DNA of 64,000 bases from Crossiella cryophila (GTDB lineage Bacteria > Actinomycetota > Actinomycetes > Mycobacteriales > Pseudonocardiaceae), in the NCBI RefSeq assembly GCF_014204915.1, contig NZ_JACHMH010000001.1, positions 1,922,001 to 1,986,000 of the forward strand, given 5' to 3'. The first letter of the stretch is position 1. Each line of letters opens with the position of its first letter. The translations under genes were made by a program, and so were the position numbers. Below, one piece after another: positions 55,726-63,718 of this stretch. The notes under the pieces are model-generated. The model was not told the origin of the DNA. It made no database searches and saw nothing but the letters and a program-made list of their open reading frames with translations.

Positions 55726-56426
55726 GGGCACGAGGCATGGGGGTGCTGGCGGCCGCGGCGCTGCTGACCGGGCTGGCCGCGGGGCCCGCGGTGGCGAGCA
55801 CCGAGCCGGTGCTGCACCTGCCGACGATCTACCTGGGCAGCGAGCACATCCCGCTCAACGTGGTGTGCCCGGAGCAGGACTGGCAGCCGGTGCGCTCGAC
55901 GCTGTTCACCGAGCCGGTGCGGCTGGCCTCCTACCCGGCCAACCCGACCTGGGGCTTCGGCACCGGGTACCTGGCCAAGGGGCTGACCGCCGGGTCCACG
56001 CACGCGGTCAGCTTCGGCTGCGGTGCGGTCAGCCGCACCCTGCGGGTGACCGTGCAGCCGCCGGAGACCATCGGGCAGGCGCGGTTGCAGGTCAGCCCGT
56101 CCGCGGGCCGGGTCGGCGACAAGGTCAAGGTCGTGCGGACCTGCTACAAGGCCAACAAGCCGAACACGGTGCCGGTCTCGGCCGCGCTGGAGCCGATGAC
56201 GCACTGGACCGGCACCGCGTCCGAGCAGACCTTCGAGACCAAGGTCAGGGCCGGGGTGAAACCCGGTCGCTACCAGGTGTCGTTCCGCTGTGGTGGGACC
56301 GGTCGTACGGTGTTCTTCATCGTGGAGGCCCCGCCCGGCCAGCAGCCGCCACCGCCGGTGAACGGCGGCCAGGTGCGGATCAAGCCGGTGGGCGGCGTGG
56401 AGACCGGAGGGGGTGAACCGGCGTGA
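55722..56426 (+). CDS. Secreted Ig-like protein ending in GGVETGGG
   Basis: A 234-residue exported protein. Signal peptide 1-26 (LAAGPAVAS). Two Cys-containing beta-rich repeats follow (LNVVCPEQDW ... VSFGCGAVSRTLRVTV, and VVRTCYKANK ... VSFRCGGTGRTVFFIV), then a Pro-rich linker and GGVETGGGEPA. The motif resembles a sorting pentapeptide but no hydrophobic helix or basic tail follows. It is coupled to both neighbours by 4-base overlaps, and the next gene encodes a sortase. Function unknown; a surface or pilus-like role is a guess. Confidence 0.75.
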   Translation: MRARGMGVLAAAALLTGLAAGPAVASTEPVLHLPTIYLGSEHIPLNVVCPEQDWQPVRSTLFTEPVRLASYPANPTWGFGTGYLAKGLTAGSTHAVSFGCGAVSRTLRVTVQPPETIGQARLQVSPSAGRVGDKVKVVRTCYKANKPNTVPVSAALEPMTHWTGTASEQTFETKVRAGVKPGRYQVSFRCGGTGRTVFFIVEAPPGQQPPPPVNGGQVRIKPVGGVETGGGEPA

Positions 56427-57016
56427 GCAAGGTCGGTGTGGCCGGGTTGTCGCTGGCCGCGATGGTCGTCCTGACCGGCTGTGGTGCGCCCGCGCCCGCA
56501 GCGGGCCCGCCGCCGTCCGCACCGGCCAGCAGCAGTGCGGCGGCGCCCGAAGTGGCCGTGCTGGCCAAATCCACGCCCACCAGGGTGCGGGTGCCCAGGA
56601 TCGGCGCGGACTCCAGCCTGGTGTCGCTGGGCCTGAACAAGGACCAGACCGTGCAGGTGCCGCCGGTCACCCAGCCGATGCAGGCCGGGTGGTACGACGG
56701 TGCGCCGACGCCGGGGGAGAAGGGGCCAGCGATCGTGCTCGGCCATGTGGACGGGGCCGGGAAACCGGGCATCTTCTACAAGCTGCGCGATGTCGCGGTG
56801 GGCGATGAGATCCTGATCGACCGGCAGGACGGGAAAACCGTCCGGTTTGTCGTGCACGAGACCCAGCAGGTCGCGAAGAAGGGTTTTCCCACGGACCGTG
56901 TTTACGGCGACACGGACCGTCCGGAACTCCGCCTGATCACCTGTGGCGGGGTATTCGACAAGGGTGCGCGCAGTTATCAGGACAACATCATCGTGTATGC
57001 AACCATGGTCGAATAG
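56423..57016 (+). CDS. Class F-like sortase, lipoprotein form
   Basis: A 197-residue cysteine transpeptidase. Signal peptide with lipobox LTGC (Cys20), so probably lipid-anchored rather than held by a membrane helix. Sortase core from about 52: catalytic His108 in LGHVDG and Cys174 in LITCGG. The segment after the Cys reads FDKGARSYQDN, with Arg183 as the candidate third residue; the paralogue downstream has SYRDN instead. GTG start, GGAGGGGG 9 bases upstream inside the preceding gene's last codons. It should act on the ETGGG-bearing proteins beside it (inference). Confidence 0.85.
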   Translation: MSKVGVAGLSLAAMVVLTGCGAPAPAAGPPPSAPASSSAAAPEVAVLAKSTPTRVRVPRIGADSSLVSLGLNKDQTVQVPPVTQPMQAGWYDGAPTPGEKGPAIVLGHVDGAGKPGIFYKLRDVAVGDEILIDRQDGKTVRFVVHETQQVAKKGFPTDRVYGDTDRPELRLITCGGVFDKGARSYQDNIIVYATMVE

Positions 57017-57038
57017 TCCGCGTAGGACGTTCGATCAA

Positions 57039-57120
57039 CGTCGGGGTTGCCTGGCTTCTCGAAGAATGGCCATCTGGTCATAGGTCGCTGACCAGCGCCG
57101 ATCCAGGCAACCCAACGACG
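57039..57120 (+). other. Nested stem-loop in the sortase cluster
   Basis: CGTCGGGGTTGCCTGG (57039-57054) pairs with CCAGGCAACCCAACGACG (57103-57120) over 16 bp with a two-base bulge. Inside it CTGGTCA (57074) pairs with TGACCAG (57089) across 8 bases. It lies 22 bp after the first sortase and 75 bp before the third secreted protein; it may be a terminator or an RNA control element. Confidence 0.65.
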
Positions 57121-57194
57121 GCCCTGGCGTCTTAGGTGGTGTGGGCAGGCGAACTGCCCGCCATTGGACAAGTCGGGGAATAGGGGTAGTAGCA

Positions 57195-57818
57195 ATGGGT
57201 ATTGGTCGCATTCTTGCCGCCGGTTCCGCACTGGGTGCGACCGGCGTGCTCATCGCAGCGCCGATCGCGTTGGCCGCGGTTCCGAGCATCAGCCTGTCCG
57301 CCACGGACGTGCGTCCGGGCAGCCGGGTGGAGATCACCACCGAATGCGGACTCACCTCCAACTTCCGCGAGCCGAGTGCCGCGGTGCTGGAGAACGTGAA
57401 GCGGGTCAGCTACGACGGCAAGACCCTGATCGCCAAGTGGTCGGCGAATGTGAAGAAGGACGCGCAGCCCGGTCCGTACGAGGTCTCCTTCGCCTGCCAG
57501 GACCAGACCAGCAACGCCAAGTTCGCCGTCTCGGCCACCGGGACCGAACCCACCAAGCCCACCGAGCCGACCGTCCGGCCCACCACGTCCAAGCCGGTGC
57601 CGTCGAGCACCTCGGTCCGGCCGAAGCCGAGCACCACCGCGCCGACCACCTCCACCAGCGCGAAGACCCCCAAGGGCGCGCCGGAGACCGGTGGCGGCGG
57701 CACCGCTGACGGCGGTGGCGAGGGCCTGGCCATCGCCGGTGGCGCGGTCGCGCTGGCCGCCGGGGCCGGCATCGGGGTGATGGCGCTGCGGCGGCGTCGT
57801 GCGTCCGCGCAGGGCTGA
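57195..57818 (+). CDS. Cell-wall-sorted protein with PETGGG signal and C-terminal anchor
   Basis: A 207-residue exported protein. Signal peptide about 1-27 (APIALAAVPS), one Ig-like domain with the cluster's Cys pattern (ITTECGLTSN ... YEVSFACQDQ), a Thr/Pro/Ser-rich stalk (122-160), then APETGGGG, a hydrophobic helix (about 179-197) and the basic tail RRRRASAQG. This is a complete sorting signal with an unusual ETGGG core. ATG at 57195. Its 3' end overlaps the second sortase gene by 20 bases. Confidence 0.8.
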   Translation: MGIGRILAAGSALGATGVLIAAPIALAAVPSISLSATDVRPGSRVEITTECGLTSNFREPSAAVLENVKRVSYDGKTLIAKWSANVKKDAQPGPYEVSFACQDQTSNAKFAVSATGTEPTKPTEPTVRPTTSKPVPSSTSVRPKPSTTAPTTSTSAKTPKGAPETGGGGTADGGGEGLAIAGGAVALAAGAGIGVMALRRRRASAQG

Positions 57819-58437
57819 GCGGCGGGGCGGGCGTGTCCTCGCCGCGGTCCTGTCCGTACTGCTGCTCGCCGTCGGGGCGGTGCTCATCAGCGGTGGCGCA
57901 CGGGATCTCTGGGGTGACGTGTTCGCCGAGGCAGCCCACGATCCCGGCGGCCAGCCGGTCGCGGGCACACCGGGCAAGCCCATGCGGAAGTCCGACCCGG
58001 TCTCCATCGAGATCCCCAAGATCGGGGCCAGGTCCTCGCTGAGCAAGCTGGGCCTGAACAAGGACGGCACCGTGCAGGTGCCGCCGGTGAGCCAGCCCAT
58101 GCAGGCGGGCTGGTACTCGAAGGGCCCGACGCCAGGGGAGCAGGGACCGGCGGTGATCCTCGGGCACATCGACGGGGCGAAGAAGCCGGGCATCTTCTAC
58201 AAGCTGCGCGAACTGAAGCCAGGGGACGAGATCCTGGTCAAACGGGCCGACGGCAGCACCGCGAAGTTCGTGGTGCGGCGCTCGGCGCAGGTGCCCAAGA
58301 GCGACTTCCCGACCGATGAGGTCTACGGCAACACCACCAGCCCGGAACTCCGGCTGATCACCTGCGGCGGCAGTTTCGACCGCGCCGCGGGCAGCTACCG
58401 GGACAACACCATCGTCTACGCCACGCTGGTGGCCTGA
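57799..58437 (+). CDS. Class F-like sortase, membrane-anchored form
   Basis: A 212-residue sortase. N-terminal membrane helix about 13-31 after a basic MRPRRAERRGGR start; core from about 66 (DPVSIEIPKIGARS). Catalytic His123 (LGHIDG), Cys189 (LITCGG) and Arg in SYRDN (201) or FDR (195). About 60% identical to the lipoprotein sortase upstream over the core. The GTG start lies inside the end of the preceding substrate gene. A bidirectional terminator follows, ending the cluster. Confidence 0.88.
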   Translation: MRPRRAERRGGRVLAAVLSVLLLAVGAVLISGGARDLWGDVFAEAAHDPGGQPVAGTPGKPMRKSDPVSIEIPKIGARSSLSKLGLNKDGTVQVPPVSQPMQAGWYSKGPTPGEQGPAVILGHIDGAKKPGIFYKLRELKPGDEILVKRADGSTAKFVVRRSAQVPKSDFPTDEVYGNTTSPELRLITCGGSFDRAAGSYRDNTIVYATLVA

Positions 58438-58482
58438 GACCCGCGCTGAAGCGCCGGCCCCCAGCGGTGACTTCGGTGCGAC

Positions 58483-58517
58483 AGAACGGGGCGTGCCCAG
58501 GCGGCACGCCCCGTTCT
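58483..58517. terminator. Bidirectional terminator, sortase / glpK
   Basis: AGAACGGGGCGTGCC and its perfect complement form a 15-bp stem with a 5-base loop between two convergent stop codons. Confidence 0.9.
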
Positions 58518-58539
58518 CGCGTTCAGCCAGTCCGGTTGG

Positions 58540-60060
58540 TCAGTCGGCCTCGACCCAGTCGAAGGTCTTGGTGACCGCCTTCTTCCAGTTGCGGTACTGC
58601 TTGTCGCGGTGGGTCTCGTCCATGGCCGGGTCCCACTGCTTGTCCTGCGCCCAGTTGGCCCGGATGTCGTCCTCACTGGCCCAGAAGCCGACCGCGAGAC
58701 CGGCCGCGTAGGCCGCGCCCAGCGCGGTGGTCTCGTTGACCACCGGCCGGATCACCGGCACGCCGAGGATGTCCGCCTGGAACTGCATGAGCAGCTCGTT
58801 GACCACCATGCCGCCGTCGACCTTGAGCGAGGTCAGCGGCACGCCGGAGTCGGCGTTCATGGCGTCGATGACCTCGCGGGTCTGGAAGGCGGTGGCCTCC
58901 AGCGCGGCGCGCGCCAGGTGGCCCTTGTTCACGAACCGGGTCAGGCCGACGATCGCGCCGCGCGCGTCGCCCCGCCAGTACGGCGCGAACAGGCCGGAGA
59001 AGGCGGGCACGAAGTACGCGCCGCCGTTGTCCTCAACGCCCTTGGCCAGCGGCTCGATGTCCGCGGCCGAGCTGATCAGGCCCAGGTTGTCCCGCAGCCA
59101 CTGCACCAGCGAGCCGGTGACCGCGATCGAGCCCTCAAGGGCGTAGACCGGGGCGTTCTCGCCGATCTTGTAGCAGACCGTGGTGAGCAGCCCGTTCTCG
59201 CTCATCACCTTCTCGGTGCCGGTGTTGAGCAGCACGAAGTTGCCGGTGCCGTAGGTGTTCTTGGCCTCGCCGGGGGACAGGCAGGCCTGGCCGAAGGTGG
59301 CCGCCTGCTGGTCGCCGAGGATGCCCGCGATCGGCACCCCGGCCAGCACGCCGCGCTCGCGCACGTTGCCGTATGGCTCGGAGGAGGAGCGGATCTCCGG
59401 CAGCATCGCCAGCGGGATCCCCATCTCGCCGCAGATCTCCTCGTCCCAGTTCAGGGTGTCGAGGTCCATCAGGAGCGTGCGGGAGGCGTTCGTCGGGTCG
59501 GTGTAGTGCAGACCGCCGTCCGGGCCGCCGGTCATGTTCCACAGCACCCAGGTGTCCATGTTGCCGAAGAGCAGCTCGCCCGCCTCGGCCCTGGCCCTGG
59601 CGCCCTCGACGTTGTCCAGGATCCAGCGGATCTTGGGGCCGGAGAAGTAGGTGGCCAGCGGCAGGCCGGTGCGCGAGCGGTAGCGCTCCTGGCCGCCGCC
59701 GAGCGCGGCCAGCGACTCGCAGATCGCGTCGGTGCGGGTGTCCTGCCAGACGATCGCGTTGTACACCGGCTTGCCGGTGCTCTTGTCCCACACCACCGCG
59801 GTCTCGCGCTGGTTGGTGATGCCGACCGCGGCGATCTCGGAGTTCTGGATGTCGGCCTTGGCCAGCGCGCCCCCGCACACCTTGCGGGTGTTCTCCCAGA
59901 TCTCCTCGGCGTTGTGCTCTACCCAGCCTGCCTTGGGGAAGATCTGCTCGTGTTCGGTCTGGACGGCCGAGACGACCCGGCCGGAGTGGTCGAAGACCAT
60001 GCAACGCGTGGAGGTCGTGCCCTGGTCGATGGCGGCCACATAGCGCTTCTCAGCGGACAT
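58540..60060 (-). CDS. glpK: Glycerol kinase
   Basis: Phosphorylates glycerol to sn-glycerol-3-phosphate. 506 residues, FGGY family: [16 protein letters not shown] phosphate loop, [23 protein letters not shown], and GNFVLLNTG. The sequence [19 protein letters not shown] is the C-terminal family signature. It follows glpF by 30 bp on the minus strand, so glpFK form one operon divergent from glpD. Confidence 0.97.
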   Translation of the reverse strand: MSAEKRYVAAIDQGTTSTRCMVFDHSGRVVSAVQTEHEQIFPKAGWVEHNAEEIWENTRKVCGGALAKADIQNSEIAAVGITNQRETAVVWDKSTGKPVYNAIVWQDTRTDAICESLAALGGGQERYRSRTGLPLATYFSGPKIRWILDNVEGARARAEAGELLFGNMDTWVLWNMTGGPDGGLHYTDPTNASRTLLMDLDTLNWDEEICGEMGIPLAMLPEIRSSSEPYGNVRERGVLAGVPIAGILGDQQAATFGQACLSPGEAKNTYGTGNFVLLNTGTEKVMSENGLLTTVCYKIGENAPVYALEGSIAVTGSLVQWLRDNLGLISSAADIEPLAKGVEDNGGAYFVPAFSGLFAPYWRGDARGAIVGLTRFVNKGHLARAALEATAFQTREVIDAMNADSGVPLTSLKVDGGMVVNELLMQFQADILGVPVIRPVVNETTALGAAYAAGLAVGFWASEDDIRANWAQDKQWDPAMDETHRDKQYRNWKKAVTKTFDWVEAD

Positions 60061-60090
60061 GATGCTGCTTGCCTTTCGTGTGGACGTTGA

Positions 60091-60828
60091 TCAGGCCAGT
60101 GCGAGGGACAGGAGTCCGGCGAGCACCGCGCCGATGAGCGGGCCGACGACGGGAACCCAGGAATAGCCCCAGTTCGCGCCGCCCTTGCCCTTGATCGGCA
60201 GCAGCGCGTAGGCGATCCGGGGGCCGAGGTCGCGGGCCGGGTTGATGGCGTAGCCGGTCGGGCCGCCGAGCGAGGCGCCGATACCGACGACCACGAACAT
60301 CACCGCGGCGTAGCCAAGCGCGGAGTTGCCGAACTGCGGCACGCCTTCGGCGGCGGCCTTGGCACTGGGGCTCAACAGGATCCACAGCACCAGCACGAAG
60401 GTGCCGATGACCTCGGTGACGGTGTTCCAGAACTTGTTGTCCACGGTCGGGCCGGTGGAGAAGATGCCGAGCGTGCCGCCGGGGTCGTCGTGCGTGTCGA
60501 ACTGGAGTTTGTAGGCCAGCCAGCAGAGCACCGCGCCGATGAAGGCGCCGAGCAGCTGGGCGCCGAAGTAGACCGGCACCAGTGCCCAGTCGAGTTTGCC
60601 CGCGGTGGCCAGACCGAGGGTCACCGCCGGGTTGAGGTGCGCGCCACTCGGGGCCGCGATGCTGGCGCCGGCGAAGACCGCGAAGCCCCAGCCGAAGTTG
60701 ATCAGCAGCCAGCCGCCGCTGTTACCCAGTGAGTTCTTCAGCACGGTGTTGGCCACCACACCGGCGCCGAGCAGAATCAGCACCGCGGTGCCGATCAGCT
60801 CCCAGACGAAGATTGCTCCGCTGGACAT
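60091..60828 (-). CDS. glpF: Glycerol facilitator (aquaglyceroporin)
   Basis: A 245-residue MIP-family channel with six helices and two half-helices. Pore motifs are [11 protein letters not shown] and [13 protein letters not shown]; the Asp after the second NPAR is the residue typical of glycerol-conducting members. First gene of glpFK. ATG at 60828. Confidence 0.96.
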   Translation of the reverse strand: MSSGAIFVWELIGTAVLILLGAGVVANTVLKNSLGNSGGWLLINFGWGFAVFAGASIAAPSGAHLNPAVTLGLATAGKLDWALVPVYFGAQLLGAFIGAVLCWLAYKLQFDTHDDPGGTLGIFSTGPTVDNKFWNTVTEVIGTFVLVLWILLSPSAKAAAEGVPQFGNSALGYAAVMFVVVGIGASLGGPTGYAINPARDLGPRIAYALLPIKGKGGANWGYSWVPVVGPLIGAVLAGLLSLALA

Positions 60829-60909
60829 GCGCGTCCTCCCTCAGTCCGCTCCATTGCGTCTGAGGTCGGGAACGTAGTCCTGGGCCGATCAACTGTCTAC
60901 GGTAGAATT

Positions 60910-60927
60910 CGAAACGGGACAGTTTCG
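60910..60927. promoter_or_regulatory. Candidate operator between glpF and glpD
   Basis: CGAAAC (60910) and GTTTCG (60922) form an inverted repeat across a 6-base spacer, central in the 179-bp divergent region. Two CACGTG hexamers (60943, 60951) lie beside it. A glycerol regulator of the IclR (GylR) or DeoR (GlpR) type could bind here; no regulator gene is in the window. Confidence 0.5.
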
Positions 60928-61007
60928 TTATTACTGTCAGTGCACGTGGACACGTGTGGACCGGTAGCGTAAGGGCCGCGTCCAAGCCAAGCAGGGAGGC
61001 GACGTCA

Positions 61008-62750
61008 GTGGCCAAGGCCAAGGAGAGCAGCGCGGAGATCGTGCAGGGTCGTTTGGGACCGGCCGAACGGCAGGAAGCCTGGCGCAGACTGGGTTCCGAG
61101 CACTTCGACGTGGTGATCATCGGCGGCGGCGTGACCGGCGCGGGCGCGGCCCTGGACGCCGCCACGCGCGGGCTGCGGGTGGCCCTGGTCGAGGCGCGGG
61201 ACCTGGCCTCCGGCACCTCCAGCCGCTCCAGCAAGCTCTTCCACGGTGGCCTGCGTTACCTCGAACAGCTCGAGTTCGGCCTGGTCCGGGAGGCACTGCG
61301 GGAGCGGGAGCTGATGATCACCCGGATCGCCCCGCACCTGGTGAAGCCGGTGAGCTTCCTCTACCCGCTGACCAAGCGGATCTGGGAGCGCCCGTACACC
61401 GCGGCCGGGTTGTTCCTCTACGACACCATGGGCGGCTCCAAGTCCGTGCCCGGTCAGAAGCACCTGACCAGGGCGGGCGCGCTGCGGATGGTCCCCGCGC
61501 TCAAGCGCAGCGCGCTGATCGGCGGCATCCGCTACTACGACGCGCAGGCCGATGACGCCCGGCACACCATGACGGTGGCCCGCACCGCGGCCCACTACGG
61601 CGCGGTGGTGCGCACCTCCACCCAGGTCACCGGCATGCTCCGGGAGGCAGACCGGGTGGCGGGCGTGCACGTGCGCGATGTGGAGACCGGCGCGGAGATC
61701 GAGGTCAAGGCGCACGCGGTGATCAACTGCACCGGCGTGTGGACCGATGAGATCCAGCGGCTGGCCGGCACCCGCGGGCGGTTCCGGGTGCGGGCGAGCA
61801 AGGGCGTGCACATCGTGGTGCCCAGGGACCGGATCGTGTCCGAGAGCGGCATGATCCTGCGCACCGAGAAGTCCGTGCTGTTCGTCATCCCGTGGCGCAA
61901 TCACTGGATCGTGGGCACCACCGACACGGACTGGAACCTGGACCTGGCGCACCCGGCGGCCACCAAGAAGGACATCGACTACATCCTCACCCACGTCAAC
62001 AAGGTGCTGGCCACGCCGTTGACCAATGACGACATCGAGGGTGTGTACGCGGGCCTGCGGCCGCTGCTGTCCGGGGAGAGCGAGGACACCTCCAAGCTCT
62101 CCAGGGAACACGCGGTGGCCAGGGTCGCGCCCGGCCTGGTGGCGATCGCGGGCGGGAAGTACACCACCTACCGGGTGATGGCGGCGGACGCGATCGACGC
62201 GGCCAGCCCCGACCTGCCCGGCCGGATCATGTCCTCGATCACCGACAAGGTGCCGCTGCTGGGCGCGGACGGGTACCACGCGCTGGTGAACCAGGCCGAC
62301 CAGCTCGGCGCCAAGCACGGCCTGCACCCCTACCGGGTGCGGCACCTGCTGGACCGCTACGGCTCGCTGGTGCACCAGGTGCTGGCCACCGCCGACGGCA
62401 ACCCGGAGCTGCTCCGCCCGCTGGCAGGCGCGCCGGACTACCTCCAGGTCGAGATCGTCTACGCGGCCGCCTGCGAGGGCGCGCTGCACCTGGAGGACGC
62501 GCTGACCCGGCGCACCCGGATCTCCATCGAGTACCCGCACCGCGGTGTGGAGAGCGCGGAGGCCGCGGCGAAGCTGATGGCAGGCGTGCACGGCTGGGAC
62601 GACAAGCGGGTCGCGCACGAGATCGAGGTCTACACCGCCAGGGTCGAGGCCGAACGGGACTCGCAGACCCAGCCGGACGACCAGGCCGCCGACGCCCGGC
62701 GCTCGGCCGCCCCGGAAGCCCGCCCCGAGGTCATCGAACCAGTCAGCTAA
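61008..62750 (+). CDS. glpD: Aerobic glycerol-3-phosphate dehydrogenase
   Basis: Membrane-associated FAD enzyme oxidising glycerol-3-phosphate to dihydroxyacetone phosphate and reducing quinone. 580 residues: FAD motif IIGGGVTGAGAALDA, ARDLASGTSSRSSKLFHGG, YYDAQADDAR, FVIPWRNHWIVGTTDTDW. GGGAGG is 9 bases before the GTG start. Pro/Ala/Glu-rich C-terminal tail of about 30 residues. Divergent from glpFK, and followed by repeat array 5. Confidence 0.97.
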   Translation: MAKAKESSAEIVQGRLGPAERQEAWRRLGSEHFDVVIIGGGVTGAGAALDAATRGLRVALVEARDLASGTSSRSSKLFHGGLRYLEQLEFGLVREALRERELMITRIAPHLVKPVSFLYPLTKRIWERPYTAAGLFLYDTMGGSKSVPGQKHLTRAGALRMVPALKRSALIGGIRYYDAQADDARHTMTVARTAAHYGAVVRTSTQVTGMLREADRVAGVHVRDVETGAEIEVKAHAVINCTGVWTDEIQRLAGTRGRFRVRASKGVHIVVPRDRIVSESGMILRTEKSVLFVIPWRNHWIVGTTDTDWNLDLAHPAATKKDIDYILTHVNKVLATPLTNDDIEGVYAGLRPLLSGESEDTSKLSREHAVARVAPGLVAIAGGKYTTYRVMAADAIDAASPDLPGRIMSSITDKVPLLGADGYHALVNQADQLGAKHGLHPYRVRHLLDRYGSLVHQVLATADGNPELLRPLAGAPDYLQVEIVYAAACEGALHLEDALTRRTRISIEYPHRGVESAEAAAKLMAGVHGWDDKRVAHEIEVYTARVEAERDSQTQPDDQAADARRSAAPEARPEVIEPVS

Positions 62751-62756
62751 CGCCCA

Positions 62757-62918
62757 CAACGGCCAACCCGCCGTACGACAACGGCCAAACCGGCGTACAA
62801 GAACGGCCAACACACGGTACGACAACGGCCAACACGCGCGGAGGGGTTCATACCCGCCGCGCGTGTTGGCCGTTCTGGGACGGTGTGTTGGCCGTTTTCG
62901 TACGGTGTGTTGGCTGGT
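62757..62918. repeat. Palindromic 22-bp-unit array, copy 5
   Basis: Four left-handed units at 22-bp spacing, a centre with GCGCGG pairing to CCGCGC, then three right-handed units at 22 bp, the last ending 6 bases before the convergent EspG stop codon. The array occupies almost all of the 173-bp gap. Confidence 0.92.
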
Positions 62919-62923
62919 TTGGG

Positions 62924-63718
62924 TTAGGGGGTGAGGAGGTCGGTTAGGACCTCTTCCAGGTGTTGGGTGAGGCGGCGGGTGTCGACGGGGGCGATGGTGC
63001 TCCAGGCCGCGCCGCCGTCCTGGCTGCGGCGGGTTTGCAGGTAGCGGCCCGCCGGGGTGTCGAAGAAGCCGATCACCCGGTCGGCGCGGCGGCGGCGGGA
63101 CCACTGTTCCTTGGCGGCAACGCCGAACTGGCCGAGGTCGCCGGCGTCCTTGGTCATCTCGCTGATGACCTGGGCGTCCTCCGGGCGGATGCCGCGTTCG
63201 ATCAGTTCCGGGCCGAGGCGGTCCGCTGAGTTGCCCGCGGCCGCGGCGGCGGCGTCCAGGTCGGCGCTGGGCAGGGTGACCGAGCGGCCGGGCCCCGCGG
63301 CCAGCGGACGCAGCACGGCGATGGCCTCGCGGGGCAGGCTCAGGCCGGAGACGGCCTTGACGGTGAGCTGACCGGAGTCCAGCACGGCCAGCGCGCCCTC
63401 CTCCTCGCGCGCGGCGGCCAGCACCCGCACGCTGCGGCCCAGCCACAGCCTGCCGTCCACCTCACGCGCCGGATCGGCGAGCAGGTGCAGCAGTTCGGAG
63501 AGTTCGGCGTCCACCGCGACCGGGCGGCCCAGCCCTCGGGACTCCAGCGCGTCCCAGGCCTGCCGTTCCAGCCCGGCCCGCTCGGTGTGCGTGCGGCCGG
63601 GCGAGGGCACCTTGATCACCAGTGGCGGCTGGCCGAGGCCGAGGTGCTGCCACAGCACGTCGAACTCCAGCGCGGTCAGCGCGAACGGCTCCCGCAGCCC
63701 CTGCTCGAACAGGGTCAC
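62924..63718 (-). CDS. EspG-family ESX secretion-associated protein
   Basis: A 264-residue cytosolic protein. FALTALEFDVLWQHLGLGQPPLVIKVPSPGRT is the typical EspG beginning (residues 12-43, quoted here in parts as FALTALEFDVLW and QPPLVIKVPSPG), and RRRADRVIGFFDTPAGRYL occurs near the end, both recurrent in actinobacterial EspG homologues. EspG chaperones PE/PPE-type substrates to type VII secretion systems. GTG start in a 4-base overlap with the preceding PPE-like gene, the expected partner. Confidence 0.88.
   Translation of the reverse strand: MTLFEQGLREPFALTALEFDVLWQHLGLGQPPLVIKVPSPGRTHTERAGLERQAWDALESRGLGRPVAVDAELSELLHLLADPAREVDGRLWLGRSVRVLAAAREEEGALAVLDSGQLTVKAVSGLSLPREAIAVLRPLAAGPGRSVTLPSADLDAAAAAAGNSADRLGPELIERGIRPEDAQVISEMTKDAGDLGQFGVAAKEQWSRRRRADRVIGFFDTPAGRYLQTRRSQDGGAAWSTIAPVDTRRLTQHLEEVLTDLLTP

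Noticed and set aside
61005-63446. An 813-codon open frame on the minus strand
   Set aside because: It is antisense to glpD, crosses repeat array 5 and part of the EspG gene, and its Gly/Arg/His-rich composition is that of a shadow frame.
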